From contig JAEWFD010000020.1 in assembly GCA_023388995.1 (NCBI GenBank), positions 137,262 through 201,261 on the forward strand: a stretch of DNA of 64,000 nucleotides. The letters are read 5' to 3'. This stretch comes from Bacillota bacterium. GTDB lineage: Bacteria; Bacillota_I; Bacilli_A; Erysipelotrichales; Erysipelotrichaceae. Below, in pieces: positions 24,898 to 32,896 of the stretch. The position numbers and the translations under genes are program-made. A model generated the notes under the pieces. It did no database searches. It saw nothing but the letters and a program-made list of their open reading frames with translations, and was not told the DNA's origin. The number at the start of each line of letters is the position of its first letter. Position 1 is the stretch's first letter.

Positions 24898-25237
24898 TGT
24901 TATTTGTTATAAGATTCTGAACTCATATGATTATATTTTTGCAATAGAAATTCACTTAATACATGAATGTGAACAAGTAGGTCAAAAGACTTACTTTTTT
25001 TGATTAGAGCTATTGATCAGAAGGCATCCATCAATTGATAGATAATACTATAACTGCTTTTACTACGGTCAGCTGAACTCCGGCTCATTATATTAGCCAA
25101 GATTCAGTTGAACGTTATTTTTGCTAATGATTGACAAGCAAAATGATACATGTTATTTTAACAGCACATACTACACTGCATTCAATCAAATGCTCATTCG
25201 CAGAAAAACTCGATATAAATAAACTGAGGGTAAAGTT
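24898..25237. other. AT-rich intergenic region with a promoter
   Basis: No gene is visible. A promoter candidate lies near the end: TTGACA (25131-25136), 17 bp, then TATTTT preceded by TGT (25151-25159). It would serve the gene at 25238 with a leader of about 70 nt. Confidence 0.55.
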
Positions 25238-25792
25238 ATGAAAAAAATAATTTGGTTTATCACAATTGTACTGGTTGCAAGTATTATTTGGATAAAATTC
25301 GTGACTACTGCACGTATAGATAATGTGCAGATATTTACCGCGGTCATATCAAGTCGGTCCGATTTAAGTAAGTTAATGGTTGATATTAAGGAAAACGTCT
25401 CAAAGGCAACTTTCGATGAAATATACGGAGGGCAATGGTTAGATAGTGAACTTAAGCCGCATATAGGGTTCACTTCTTTTGATTATGATCCATATATCAG
25501 TGAAATTGTGAAAAATGATTCTGAAATTTTTGTACTTGTTAATCACAGCGTCAAGGATATGCTGAACTTCTGGAATACAGTATTTACACCGGGATTTATA
25601 GCAGAATACAACATCAAAGGCATTGCTTTAGATGAAAAAAATAATGCGCTTGATGTTGGATTAAGTTCTAGTTCTGCTTTGTTTAAGTTTCATGATTTAG
25701 TCAATGCAAATAAAGACAGGTTTTACATAAATATTAGTACGCATATTATGGGGGATGTAGAAGAAGAAAATATAAACAGCGAAAGACCATAG
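25238..25792 (+). CDS. Unknown protein with one N-terminal membrane helix
   Basis: A 184-residue protein I do not recognise. Residues 4-22 form a hydrophobic helix (signal anchor), and the rest appears to be extracellular. Segments such as FDEIYGGQWLDSELKPHIGFTSFDYD and IALDEKNNALDVGLSSSS suggest an alpha-beta domain, but no catalytic motif can be named. The base composition is more AT-rich than that of the neighbours, and it sits alone with its own promoter, so recent acquisition is possible. GAGGG precedes ATG at a distance of 7 bp. Confidence 0.6.
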   Translation: MKKIIWFITIVLVASIIWIKFVTTARIDNVQIFTAVISSRSDLSKLMVDIKENVSKATFDEIYGGQWLDSELKPHIGFTSFDYDPYISEIVKNDSEIFVLVNHSVKDMLNFWNTVFTPGFIAEYNIKGIALDEKNNALDVGLSSSSALFKFHDLVNANKDRFYINISTHIMGDVEEENINSERP

Positions 25793-25884
25793 ACGTTGCA
25801 TAGACAAGAAATTGTTGATGGTTTTATGCCCGAAGAATGGTTAACCGGTAAGTTTTCTTGCTTTATATATGTTGAGAAAATGAA

Positions 25885-25910
25885 ATGATCGGTGGATGAA
25901 CACCGATCAT
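25885..25910 (-). terminator. Terminator of the pyridoxal/HMP kinase gene
   Basis: A perfect 10-bp stem, ATGATCGGTG with CACCGATCAT, is followed on the minus strand by TTCATTTTCTC. It lies 15 bp past the stop. Confidence 0.8.
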
Positions 25911-25925
25911 ATATTTAGTGATATT

Positions 25926-26738
25926 TTACTTGCAAAGGCGTACAGCTGCGTGGTATACGGGGCCAACATACTCGTTAAAAGCGAAGCCATGCTGGATGGC
26001 TTGATATGCAAACTCTTTCGCTTGATGGACTGCCTCTCTGACAAAGAGACCGTTAGCCAATCCAGCCGTGACAGCTGCCGCAAACGTACATCCTGCGCCA
26101 TGATTGGTATTTACAGGCAGCTTTGGCATTGCCAGCACTTCAAATGTACTTCCATCATAATATAAATCAATCGCTTCCTCGCTCTGCATCGCTTTGCCGC
26201 CCTTTATCACGACATGTTTGGCTCCCAAGGAGTGGATGATTTGAGCTGCTTTTTTCATGTCTTCAATATTGTGCAATGTGCCTAATCCTGACAAAACACC
26301 TGCTTCAAATAAATTTGGTGTTGTGACGGTAGCCACTGGTATGAGCAAGTCACGTAGTGCTTCAGCATTCTCAGGATTAAGTACCTCCGCCTCTCCTTTG
26401 CATACCATGACCGGATCAATGACGACATGTCTAATTTGCTTGTTTTCAATGGTTTCTCTGACAACTTGAATAATAGCAACATTAGGCAGCATCCCTGTTT
26501 TTAGTGCTTCGATTTCCCCGCCGGATGTTGCAGTTTTAATTTGCCGGGAAACGAGATCGGAATCCATTGCAACGACATGATGGCTCCATCCGTTGTCGGG
26601 ATCCATAGTCACGATGGATGTGATAGCTGTTAAGCCGTAGGTTCCGTATTCTTCAAATGTCTTCAAATCAGCTTGAATGCCAGCGCCTCCGCTGGAGTCG
26701 CTGCCGGCTATTGTCAGTGTCTTAACAATTTTTTTCAT
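25926..26738 (-). CDS. pdxK: ThiD-family kinase, probably pyridoxal/pyridoxine kinase
   Basis: A 270-residue ribokinase-fold kinase of the ThiD/PdxK branch. The N-terminal AGSDSSGGAGIQADLKTF binds substrate, and the C-terminal NTNHGAGCTFAAAVTAGLA carries the anion hole and catalytic loop. In Firmicutes this branch includes both HMP-phosphate kinase (ThiD) and a PdxK that phosphorylates pyridoxal. The gene is divergent from a MocR/PdxR-type regulator, and no other thiamine synthesis gene is nearby, which favours B6 salvage. GAGGAAAA precedes ATG. The alternative, a true ThiD, cannot be excluded from sequence. Confidence 0.8.
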   Translation of the reverse strand: MKKIVKTLTIAGSDSSGGAGIQADLKTFEEYGTYGLTAITSIVTMDPDNGWSHHVVAMDSDLVSRQIKTATSGGEIEALKTGMLPNVAIIQVVRETIENKQIRHVVIDPVMVCKGEAEVLNPENAEALRDLLIPVATVTTPNLFEAGVLSGLGTLHNIEDMKKAAQIIHSLGAKHVVIKGGKAMQSEEAIDLYYDGSTFEVLAMPKLPVNTNHGAGCTFAAAVTAGLANGLFVREAVHQAKEFAYQAIQHGFAFNEYVGPVYHAAVRLCK

Positions 26739-26752
26739 AATTTTCCTCCATG

Positions 26753-26771
26753 AATCACAGTAGCTGTGATT
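26753..26771. promoter_or_regulatory. Inverted repeat in the pdxK-pdxR spacer
   Basis: AATCACAG-TAG-CTGTGATT is a perfect 8-bp dyad between the two divergent starts. It lies in the leader of the kinase gene, next to its ribosome binding site, and could be a MocR operator or an RNA hairpin. Confidence 0.5.
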
Positions 26772-26859
26772 GTTTCTGAGCTAAAGACATTATATAATAC
26801 AACTGATCCTATAATAAGATACAGTTTGTTGATAAAAATAGGGGACAGTTGGAGGAAAT

Positions 26860-28257
26860 ATGATCTATATTCAAAAAAATTCAGCAGAGCCGTATTATAT
26901 GCAAATCTATCACCAATTGAAAGAAGGAATTCTTTCAGGAAAAATTATGCCAAATGAAAAGCTGCCAGGTATTCGCTCGCTTGCAAAGACAATTGGTGTG
27001 GGGCGTAATACTGTAGATAAGGCATATGCCCAGCTGGTTGTAGAGGGTTACCTTGAGTCCAGAGCAGGCTCAGGATTTCTTGTACAGCATATCGGAACTG
27101 AGTTTTTATACCGCCAATCTTATCCCGAGGCAGAAAAGCAGCAATTTTTCAAAAATGAGCAAAACCAGTATCGCTACGATTTTCAATATGGTGGACTTCC
27201 GCTAGATCAATTTCCGATAAAATTATGGAAGCAATATACAGATGATGCATTGGTATCGATGATAGCTCAAAACAATCATCACCATCAAAATACCTCAGGC
27301 GATGATATGCTGAAACGAGAATTAAAGAACTATTTGTATCGTTCCCGCGGCGTGGTGTGTGATGAAGAGCAGATTATCATCAGCTGCGGATTGCCCTATT
27401 GCATTGAGATTGTATGCAATCTTTTAAAAGCACAGGTTATTGTGTATGAAGAGCCTGGGTATCCCGGTGCGAGAGACATTTTCATAAAAAATAATGCTCA
27501 GATCGCATTAGTGACTGCGGATGAAACGGGTGTTGACTTATCGAGTCTAAACAACTTGCAGGCTTCTGCAATCTATGTCACATGTTCCCATCAATTTCCG
27601 TATGGTACTGTCCTGCCGATTCAAAAAAGAAGGCAGTTGCTGGAATGGGCATCTTGGCGAGATGCTTTTGTGATTGAGGATGATTATGACAGTGAGTTTC
27701 GCTATGATGCGAACCCAGTGCCATCTCTGCAAGCTATTGACAAAGATGATCGGGTAATCTACATTGGTACGTTCTCTAAAGCATTATCTCCATCTATGCG
27801 CGTAAATTTTATGGTTCTGCCGAAGCGCCTGCTTTATTCCTACCAAGAACGATATCAAGGATATCCATGCCCCGTTTCGTGGATTACGCAGCGAATCCTG
27901 GCGAACTTTATTGCCCATGGAGATTATGAGCGGCATATCAGAAGGATGACTTTGATTTGCAAGAAAAAACATGATCATTTTATTCGTATCGCTGATCAAT
28001 GGCTGGGTGAAAAGATCAAGGTATATGGCAAAGGTTCGGGATTGCACTTTTTTATAGAGATTGATGATAACCGAAAGACAGAGGAATTGATAGGACTTGC
28101 ATCAAAGAATGAAGTAGGTATATACGCTGCAGAATCATTTTGGTATGATAAAAGCAGAAAGAAAAAGCAGGTGCTGTTTCTTGGATATGCGAATTTGACG
28201 GAAGCGGAGATTGAAGAAGGTATAATCAGATTGTACAATGCATGGTTTGCTGTATGA
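26860..28257 (+). CDS. MocR/PdxR-type GntR regulator with an aminotransferase domain
   Basis: A 465-residue regulator. Residues 1-75 form a GntR winged helix (YMQIYHQLKEGILSGKIMPNEKLPGIRSLAKTIGVGRNTVDKAY). From about 110 on it is a fold-type I aminotransferase domain with the PLP site: VIEDDYDSEFRYD and GTFSKALSPSMR, with the Schiff-base Lys in SKAL. PdxR proteins use PLP as a signal to control B6 synthesis or salvage. The divergent kinase gene fits that role. TTGGAGG precedes ATG at 26860. Its stop overlaps a possible start of the next gene. Confidence 0.9.
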   Translation: MIYIQKNSAEPYYMQIYHQLKEGILSGKIMPNEKLPGIRSLAKTIGVGRNTVDKAYAQLVVEGYLESRAGSGFLVQHIGTEFLYRQSYPEAEKQQFFKNEQNQYRYDFQYGGLPLDQFPIKLWKQYTDDALVSMIAQNNHHHQNTSGDDMLKRELKNYLYRSRGVVCDEEQIIISCGLPYCIEIVCNLLKAQVIVYEEPGYPGARDIFIKNNAQIALVTADETGVDLSSLNNLQASAIYVTCSHQFPYGTVLPIQKRRQLLEWASWRDAFVIEDDYDSEFRYDANPVPSLQAIDKDDRVIYIGTFSKALSPSMRVNFMVLPKRLLYSYQERYQGYPCPVSWITQRILANFIAHGDYERHIRRMTLICKKKHDHFIRIADQWLGEKIKVYGKGSGLHFFIEIDDNRKTEELIGLASKNEVGIYAAESFWYDKSRKKKQVLFLGYANLTEAEIEEGIIRLYNAWFAV

Positions 28258-28286
28258 AAGAAGATATAGCTAAGAAAGAGGACGCT

Positions 28287-29309
28287 ATGGAACTTGAAGC
28301 CAATCAACAAATAGAATCTTTTAATGCAAGCCGAATTGTGCATACAACGCAGCAAACCATACTTGCTGATTCCGAAGAATCTGGCAAGCTGCAAATAATG
28401 AAAAAGATCCAATGTATTACAGATGATGCGGGTTTTGAAGGTGCTTGTATTGGGGAGATAACCATAACCAATAGCTACGATGACTATGGCAACCTGGTAA
28501 AAACAGTGAATGATTCATGGGATCAGTTTAAGCAAGGGGGTTCCAGCAAAAGCAGCCATGAAACCATATTTGAGAATGAGTATGATGAACATGGGAATAT
28601 GGCGTTGAGAAAAAGCGTTGATCAATATGAAGAAGCGCAGTATATTCGCTGGTTCTGCTATGATAACCAGTACGACGCGCAAGACAGATTGGTGCAAGTT
28701 GTTGTAGTGATGACTACAATCAAAAATGGGGAAATACTGGATGATGAATATATCACGACAGCGATATTCGAATATAGTGAAGAAGATACTCTTCAACTGG
28801 AAATTGTCGGTGTGGTTGAAGGTGACGTGGCGTACAATAACCTATACCGTCCCATGATCAGAATTCCCCTTGCGAGAGCAGGAAGATTGTGCAAGCAGGC
28901 AATTACCAGCAATGTTGGAACAGATGAAGTGCATATATATCACTATGACCAAGCAGGTATGCTCTTGGAAGAAGAAGTGTGGATTAATCAGGAGCGCGCA
29001 TATTATTACATCTATAAAGCAGTGACGGCAAAAGAACTGCAAAGAACATTCGCAAATCCCGGAAAAGGACAGTATAACTGGCTATTGCGAATTGACAGCA
29101 ATTATCGGGATAGCTGCGAGATTTTCCTTTTAGATTACGATTTGCATGCTGATATGGTGAAAGAGATAGTAGAGTATGTCATAAAGGAATTTAAGGGTGC
29201 AATGACGTGTATCATAATAAATGTGTTATATATCAATAACGCGGTAAACTGGGAAGTGTACCAATATTATTGGACGGAATACGGAATCAGAATTCTGGAG
29301 AATTGGTAG
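28287..29309 (+). CDS. Unknown cytosolic protein with YD-like repeats
   Basis: About 340 residues from ATG 28287 (AGAGG just ahead); an in-frame ATG at 28254 overlaps the previous stop. I do not recognise a named family. Four spaced units resemble short YD/RHS-type strands: SYDDYGNLVKTV, EYDEHGNMALRKS, QYDAQDRLVQVV and HYDQAGMLLEEEV. There is no signal peptide or membrane helix. The C-terminal third (ADMVKEIVEYVIKEFKG) looks alpha-beta. AT-rich with irregular codon use, next to other lineage-specific genes. Confidence 0.55.
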   Translation: MELEANQQIESFNASRIVHTTQQTILADSEESGKLQIMKKIQCITDDAGFEGACIGEITITNSYDDYGNLVKTVNDSWDQFKQGGSSKSSHETIFENEYDEHGNMALRKSVDQYEEAQYIRWFCYDNQYDAQDRLVQVVVVMTTIKNGEILDDEYITTAIFEYSEEDTLQLEIVGVVEGDVAYNNLYRPMIRIPLARAGRLCKQAITSNVGTDEVHIYHYDQAGMLLEEEVWINQERAYYYIYKAVTAKELQRTFANPGKGQYNWLLRIDSNYRDSCEIFLLDYDLHADMVKEIVEYVIKEFKGAMTCIIINVLYINNAVNWEVYQYYWTEYGIRILENW

Positions 29310-29477
29310 GACAGCTATGGAAATAAACTTTATTGCTTAACAGAAATTGCAAGATTCTACAGTATTCCTAATTCATCGAAAATAGGGCGCAAAATATAGT
29401 TAGACCATTATACGTAAAGAGTATTGGATATAATAGCGAGTTAAAGATGCAGACTACTGCATTTGGGGGAGATATCT

Positions 29478-31196
29478 ATGACTAAAAAGAAAGTTATATT
29501 AACAAGGTTGATAGCAAGCTATACAAGTTTAATGGTATTAACGAGTTTATTTCTTTACAGTTGCGCAAAAGAAATACCGCAGCCAATGCGTTATCCATTT
29601 ATTGGTCAGTGGGTAGAATATCAAGAGGAACATGATCCGGTCAAGTGGAAGATCCTATTTCGTATTGACGGAACATTCAATATACTGCGTGAAGAAAATG
29701 AAATGACCATAGGCGAGCAAGGAACCTTTAAAATGGATGGTCAAACATTCATTTTAACCTCCCATGACTATGGCACAACAAAAGCTCTCATTGATTATGA
29801 AATTGAATATAAGGAACATTCAGGAGCGTTGCAGTTAGTTATTTTTGACAAAATGCATGCAGTCAAGCTGATGAGTGCTCCGCCGATACTAGATTCACCG
29901 CCACAAGCAGAGGAAGTCACGAATCAATATCCGCTGGCAAAAATTTATGAACTTACACTTCCTTCTCAAAAAAATGATTTGCAGGCAATCACAAAACAAG
30001 AGATTCAGAAAAAAGCTCCTGTTATGGTAAAAAATTACCATCAAAATTATGAAGAATTTTATGTTCAAAATGCCAATCATCATAGCTGGATGGTAGAATC
30101 AGATCAATATATTTTCTATATTAATAAGCAGTTTGCGGGAACTATTTATCGTTTGGATAAGGATACGAACGAGAATATTGTATTGGCAAGAGGATTGCAA
30201 TCGCTATCTGGCTTGTCGCTGTTTCAAGAAAGATTATTTTTCAGAGCCAAAATAGAATTAATAGAGAATCATCTGTATAGTATCAACTATGATGGATCAG
30301 ACATCAGAAAAGAAACAGAGTCTTTATATGGCGGGATTTTAAACCATAATGGTCTGATTTACAGTACAGGATATAAAGAGAATATACCGAATATAACCAT
30401 ATTTGATATTGTAAACCATGAAAAACAAACGATTGAAATTCCTTATATCATGGATGAGATACAGGTGATTGGAGACGAACTGTGGTTTACCCCCTATGAC
30501 TCGGTAAATGGACCTGGTTTCTATAAATATCATCTGAAAACAAAGGAACTTGATTTTATTTCCCTAAATGAAGGTATGTTGACGGACTTGGTTTTACACC
30601 AAAACCATCTATATATTCAAGCTGCCAGCATGCTTATGAGATTGGATACACAGATAATGCAATTGGATGCTTTGTATCATGGATCTGCAGGCGTCACTTT
30701 TATCAAAGTGATTGGCAATAAAATTTACTTTGTTGGCTCTTATCCCTCCGAAGAACTTAAGGGTCGTTATCCTGATGCAATTTTTAGAATGGATTTAGAT
30801 GGTTCAAATCTAGAGAAAATTTATGAAGTAAATCTTTATGATGAAAATGATCGGATTCGCGGAATGGTATATATTAATCACAGTCTGATCATAACAAGCG
30901 ACTTGGCCGGCAGTCCCGGTACGACGATAAAAGCAGTTGATTTGGATGGTGCCGAAGTGCCATATAACTTTGAAAAAGATATAGTTGATTATTCCAAAGA
31001 GATTCAGATTGATGATAGTGGATATGTGTATTATCGCGATGGAGTCTTGCATACATTTAACGCAATACTCTATATGGATAAAGAAAAATTACAGGAGTAT
31101 GGTATTACCAAAGAAATTATGCAATCATTTTTATCGATTATCGGAGATGATCTATCAAATGAAGAGAAAGAAAAGATTCAAAATTTATTTGATTAA
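29478..31196 (+). CDS. DUF5050-like beta-propeller lipoprotein
   Basis: A 572-residue secreted protein. The signal peptide ends in FLYSC, a weak lipobox (Tyr at -2). Residues 45-130 contain a lipocalin-like WVEYQEEHDPVKWKILFRIDGTF domain. From about 205 on it has repeated blades of the form YFINKxxxGTIYRLDKDT / LYSINYDGSDIRK / IFRMDLDGSNLEKIY, as in DUF5050 propellers. The ligand is unknown. ATG at 29478 is preferred because GGGGGAG lies just before it; the TTG at 29463 falls in that site. It is probably transcribed alone. Confidence 0.7.
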   Translation: MTKKKVILTRLIASYTSLMVLTSLFLYSCAKEIPQPMRYPFIGQWVEYQEEHDPVKWKILFRIDGTFNILREENEMTIGEQGTFKMDGQTFILTSHDYGTTKALIDYEIEYKEHSGALQLVIFDKMHAVKLMSAPPILDSPPQAEEVTNQYPLAKIYELTLPSQKNDLQAITKQEIQKKAPVMVKNYHQNYEEFYVQNANHHSWMVESDQYIFYINKQFAGTIYRLDKDTNENIVLARGLQSLSGLSLFQERLFFRAKIELIENHLYSINYDGSDIRKETESLYGGILNHNGLIYSTGYKENIPNITIFDIVNHEKQTIEIPYIMDEIQVIGDELWFTPYDSVNGPGFYKYHLKTKELDFISLNEGMLTDLVLHQNHLYIQAASMLMRLDTQIMQLDALYHGSAGVTFIKVIGNKIYFVGSYPSEELKGRYPDAIFRMDLDGSNLEKIYEVNLYDENDRIRGMVYINHSLIITSDLAGSPGTTIKAVDLDGAEVPYNFEKDIVDYSKEIQIDDSGYVYYRDGVLHTFNAILYMDKEKLQEYGITKEIMQSFLSIIGDDLSNEEKEKIQNLFD

Positions 31197-31208
31197 TTCC
31201 ACAGCAAT

Positions 31209-31276
31209 AAAAAACATTGCAAATCAATCTGTATAACCATGTGGACGCAAAAGATACAGTATTGAGATTGCAATGT
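31209..31276 (-). terminator. Long imperfect hairpin, minus-strand terminator candidate
   Basis: ACATTGCAA...CTGTA (31214-31233) pairs with TACAG...TTGCAATGT (31255-31276). On the minus strand it is followed by TTTTTTATTG, so it likely ends the msrC transcript about 100 bp past its stop. Confidence 0.6.
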
Positions 31277-31375
31277 GTTGAAAGATAGGGAAAGCAGACT
31301 GGTCCCAAAAGACGAACGCTACATTTATTTGATCAAAAACAATGGAATAAACTTAAGAAGATTAAAGAAGTAATC

Positions 31376-31855
31376 TTACAAAAAACTTAATAAGATGGAA
31401 ACAAACTCCTCCAAATACTGCTGGTCTATCTCATCAAACCGATCATAAACAGGAGCATCGATATCAAGAACACCGAGAATTGCTCCGTTTTTGATCAAGG
31501 GAATTACAATCTCTGATTTACTTGCCTCGTCACAGGCTATATGACCGGGAAACTCATGTACATTCGCAATGCGCATGGTTGTTTTCGCTGCCACCGCAGT
31601 GCCGCACACACCTTTGCCGATCGCAATGCGCACGCAAGCAGGTTTTCCCTGGAACGGACCTAAGAGCAATTCAGACTCTTTGTATAGGTAGAATCCAACC
31701 CAATTGATATTTTGCAGAAAGCCTGCAAGCAATGCAGAAGCATTGGCGTAATTGGCAATGGCATCATTGACATCAAGAAACAAAGCATTTGCTTGCTGAA
31801 ACAACAGCTGATAGGCTTCTTCTTTATTTTGGGGATAAGGTATTTGGTGAAACAT
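31376..31855 (-). CDS. msrC: Free methionine-R-sulfoxide reductase (fRMsr, GAF domain)
   Basis: A 159-residue single GAF-domain enzyme that reduces free Met-R-sulfoxide. The family cysteines are present: GKPACVRIAIGKGVCGTA holds two, and HIACDEASKSEIVIP the third, with the conserved DEASKSE substrate loop. The start at 31855 is used because AAGGAG lies ahead of it; the frame extends 10 codons further upstream without a site. It forms a single-gene unit. Confidence 0.93.
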   Translation of the reverse strand: MFHQIPYPQNKEEAYQLLFQQANALFLDVNDAIANYANASALLAGFLQNINWVGFYLYKESELLLGPFQGKPACVRIAIGKGVCGTAVAAKTTMRIANVHEFPGHIACDEASKSEIVIPLIKNGAILGVLDIDAPVYDRFDEIDQQYLEEFVSILLSFL

Positions 31856-31896
31856 AGGGATCACTCCTTCCGATTTATTATACAATGAAAAGAGGA

Positions 31897-31925
31897 TTGT
31901 GGCTAGAATTGTAATGTGGTATACT
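31897..31925 (+). promoter_or_regulatory. Promoter of the thiT transcript
   Basis: TTGTGG, a 17-bp spacer and TATACT. The start site would fall right at the 5' end of the TPP aptamer. Confidence 0.65.
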
Positions 31926-31931
31926 GAATAC

Positions 31932-32014
31932 GGACAGGGGAGCCTTTATGGCTGAGACGAATATCGAACCCTTAGAACCTGATCTAGTTAAAACTAGCGT
32001 AGGGAGATTCATTC
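31932..32014 (+). ncRNA. TPP riboswitch (THI element)
   Basis: Conserved blocks appear in order: ACAGGGGAGCC, GGCTGAGA, ACCCTTAGAACCTGATCT and GTTAAAACTAGCGTAGGGAG. It senses thiamine pyrophosphate and controls the thiT gene that follows. Confidence 0.95.
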
Positions 32015-32020
32015 TCTTTG

Positions 32021-32048
32021 CGCCTCAACACATGTGGAGGTGTTTTTT
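32021..32048 (+). terminator. Riboswitch expression platform: terminator that also hides the thiT SD
   Basis: CGCCTC pairs with GAGGTG, and the second arm contains the GGAGG ribosome binding site of thiT. Six T follow, one base before the ATG. Folding would both end transcription and block the SD. Confidence 0.75.
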
Positions 32049-32049
32049 G

Positions 32050-32553
32050 ATGAAATTGCAGACAAAAGATTTAGTGTTGATGGCTGTTTATGCTGCATTG
32101 TTTATTGTTTTGGATTATCTAGCCAACCTGTTGCCGAAGATGCCCAATGGCGGATCCTTTGGCTTAGGCGTGATTCCGCTGCTGCTTGCATCCTATCACT
32201 TGGGATGGAAGAAGGGTATTGCTGTTGGATTGCTTAGTATTCCGCTGCAATATATGACTGGTCAAATATGGTTTTTGGATTTTGGTCAGTTCACATTGGA
32301 TTATATCATTGCCTTTGGCATTTATGGCATAGCCAGTCTTTTTCCGAATTATAAAATGTTTTTCAGCGGTGTACTCATCACCAATGGAATTCGCTTTATA
32401 AGCAGCACCCTTTCCGGTATGTGGTATTTTGGCTTGCCGTTATGGGAATCCGGAGCTTACAACGCAACATACATGGTGCCGACTACGCTTGCATGCTTGG
32501 TACTCGTACCGCTTGTATATGCCAGAATGAGTCGCTTCATAAAAAAAGCGTAA
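32050..32553 (+). CDS. thiT: ECF transporter thiamine-binding protein ThiT
   Basis: A 167-residue membrane protein with six helices, the substrate-binding S component of an energy-coupling factor importer. The LPKMPNGGSFGLGVIPLLLA stretch and the FGQFTLDYIIAFG segment match the YuaJ/ThiT family. It requires a shared EcfAA'T module, which is not in the window. The upstream TPP riboswitch confirms thiamine as the substrate. The start at 32050 is dictated by the GGAGG in the riboswitch platform; a longer frame back to 31948 is only aptamer sequence. Confidence 0.93.
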   Translation: MKLQTKDLVLMAVYAALFIVLDYLANLLPKMPNGGSFGLGVIPLLLASYHLGWKKGIAVGLLSIPLQYMTGQIWFLDFGQFTLDYIIAFGIYGIASLFPNYKMFFSGVLITNGIRFISSTLSGMWYFGLPLWESGAYNATYMVPTTLACLVLVPLVYARMSRFIKKA

Positions 32554-32588
32554 TTGCATACGCTTGTCGAAATAAGGGTTAGGCAAGC

Positions 32589-32620
32589 AAGGAGTAGAAT
32601 TCGTCTCTACTCCTTTTTAT
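32589..32620. terminator. Bidirectional terminator between thiT and the DUF378 gene
   Basis: AAGGAGTAGA pairs perfectly with TCTACTCCTT around a 7-nt loop, then TTTTTAT. It overlaps the stop of the minus-strand gene. Confidence 0.88.
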
Positions 32621-32795
32621 ATAGCAAAAGACTGGAAATGCCGCAGAACGCGAAAACAACGTAGCATCCATGCACGAGCACTTCATTCATTTTAAAGATA
32701 TAACGTAATAAATCAAACTGAAATAGTCCGATGATTCCTAGATATACACAAGCAAAAATGGAGATTGCCAATGTTGTTTTCAGGAAATGATTCAT
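32607..32795 (-). CDS. DUF378 family small membrane protein
   Basis: A 62-residue protein with two membrane helices, the pattern of DUF378 (a short GLFQFDLLRYIF loop between helices). Function unknown. The start is set at 32795 because AAGAGGTG lies ahead of it; the frame continues 24 codons upstream without support. Its stop lies in the shared terminator with thiT, so the two genes converge. Confidence 0.72.
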   Translation of the reverse strand: MNHFLKTTLAISIFACVYLGIIGLFQFDLLRYIFKMNEVLVHGCYVVFAFCGISSLLLYKKE

Positions 32796-32896
32796 TGTAT
32801 GCACCTCTTTCAGTAGAAGTGTATTTACATTTTGCTTTTGTATGCATGAAAATCCTGATCCTAGCATAATTTTAACTGAAAAGGATGGGTGAATGT

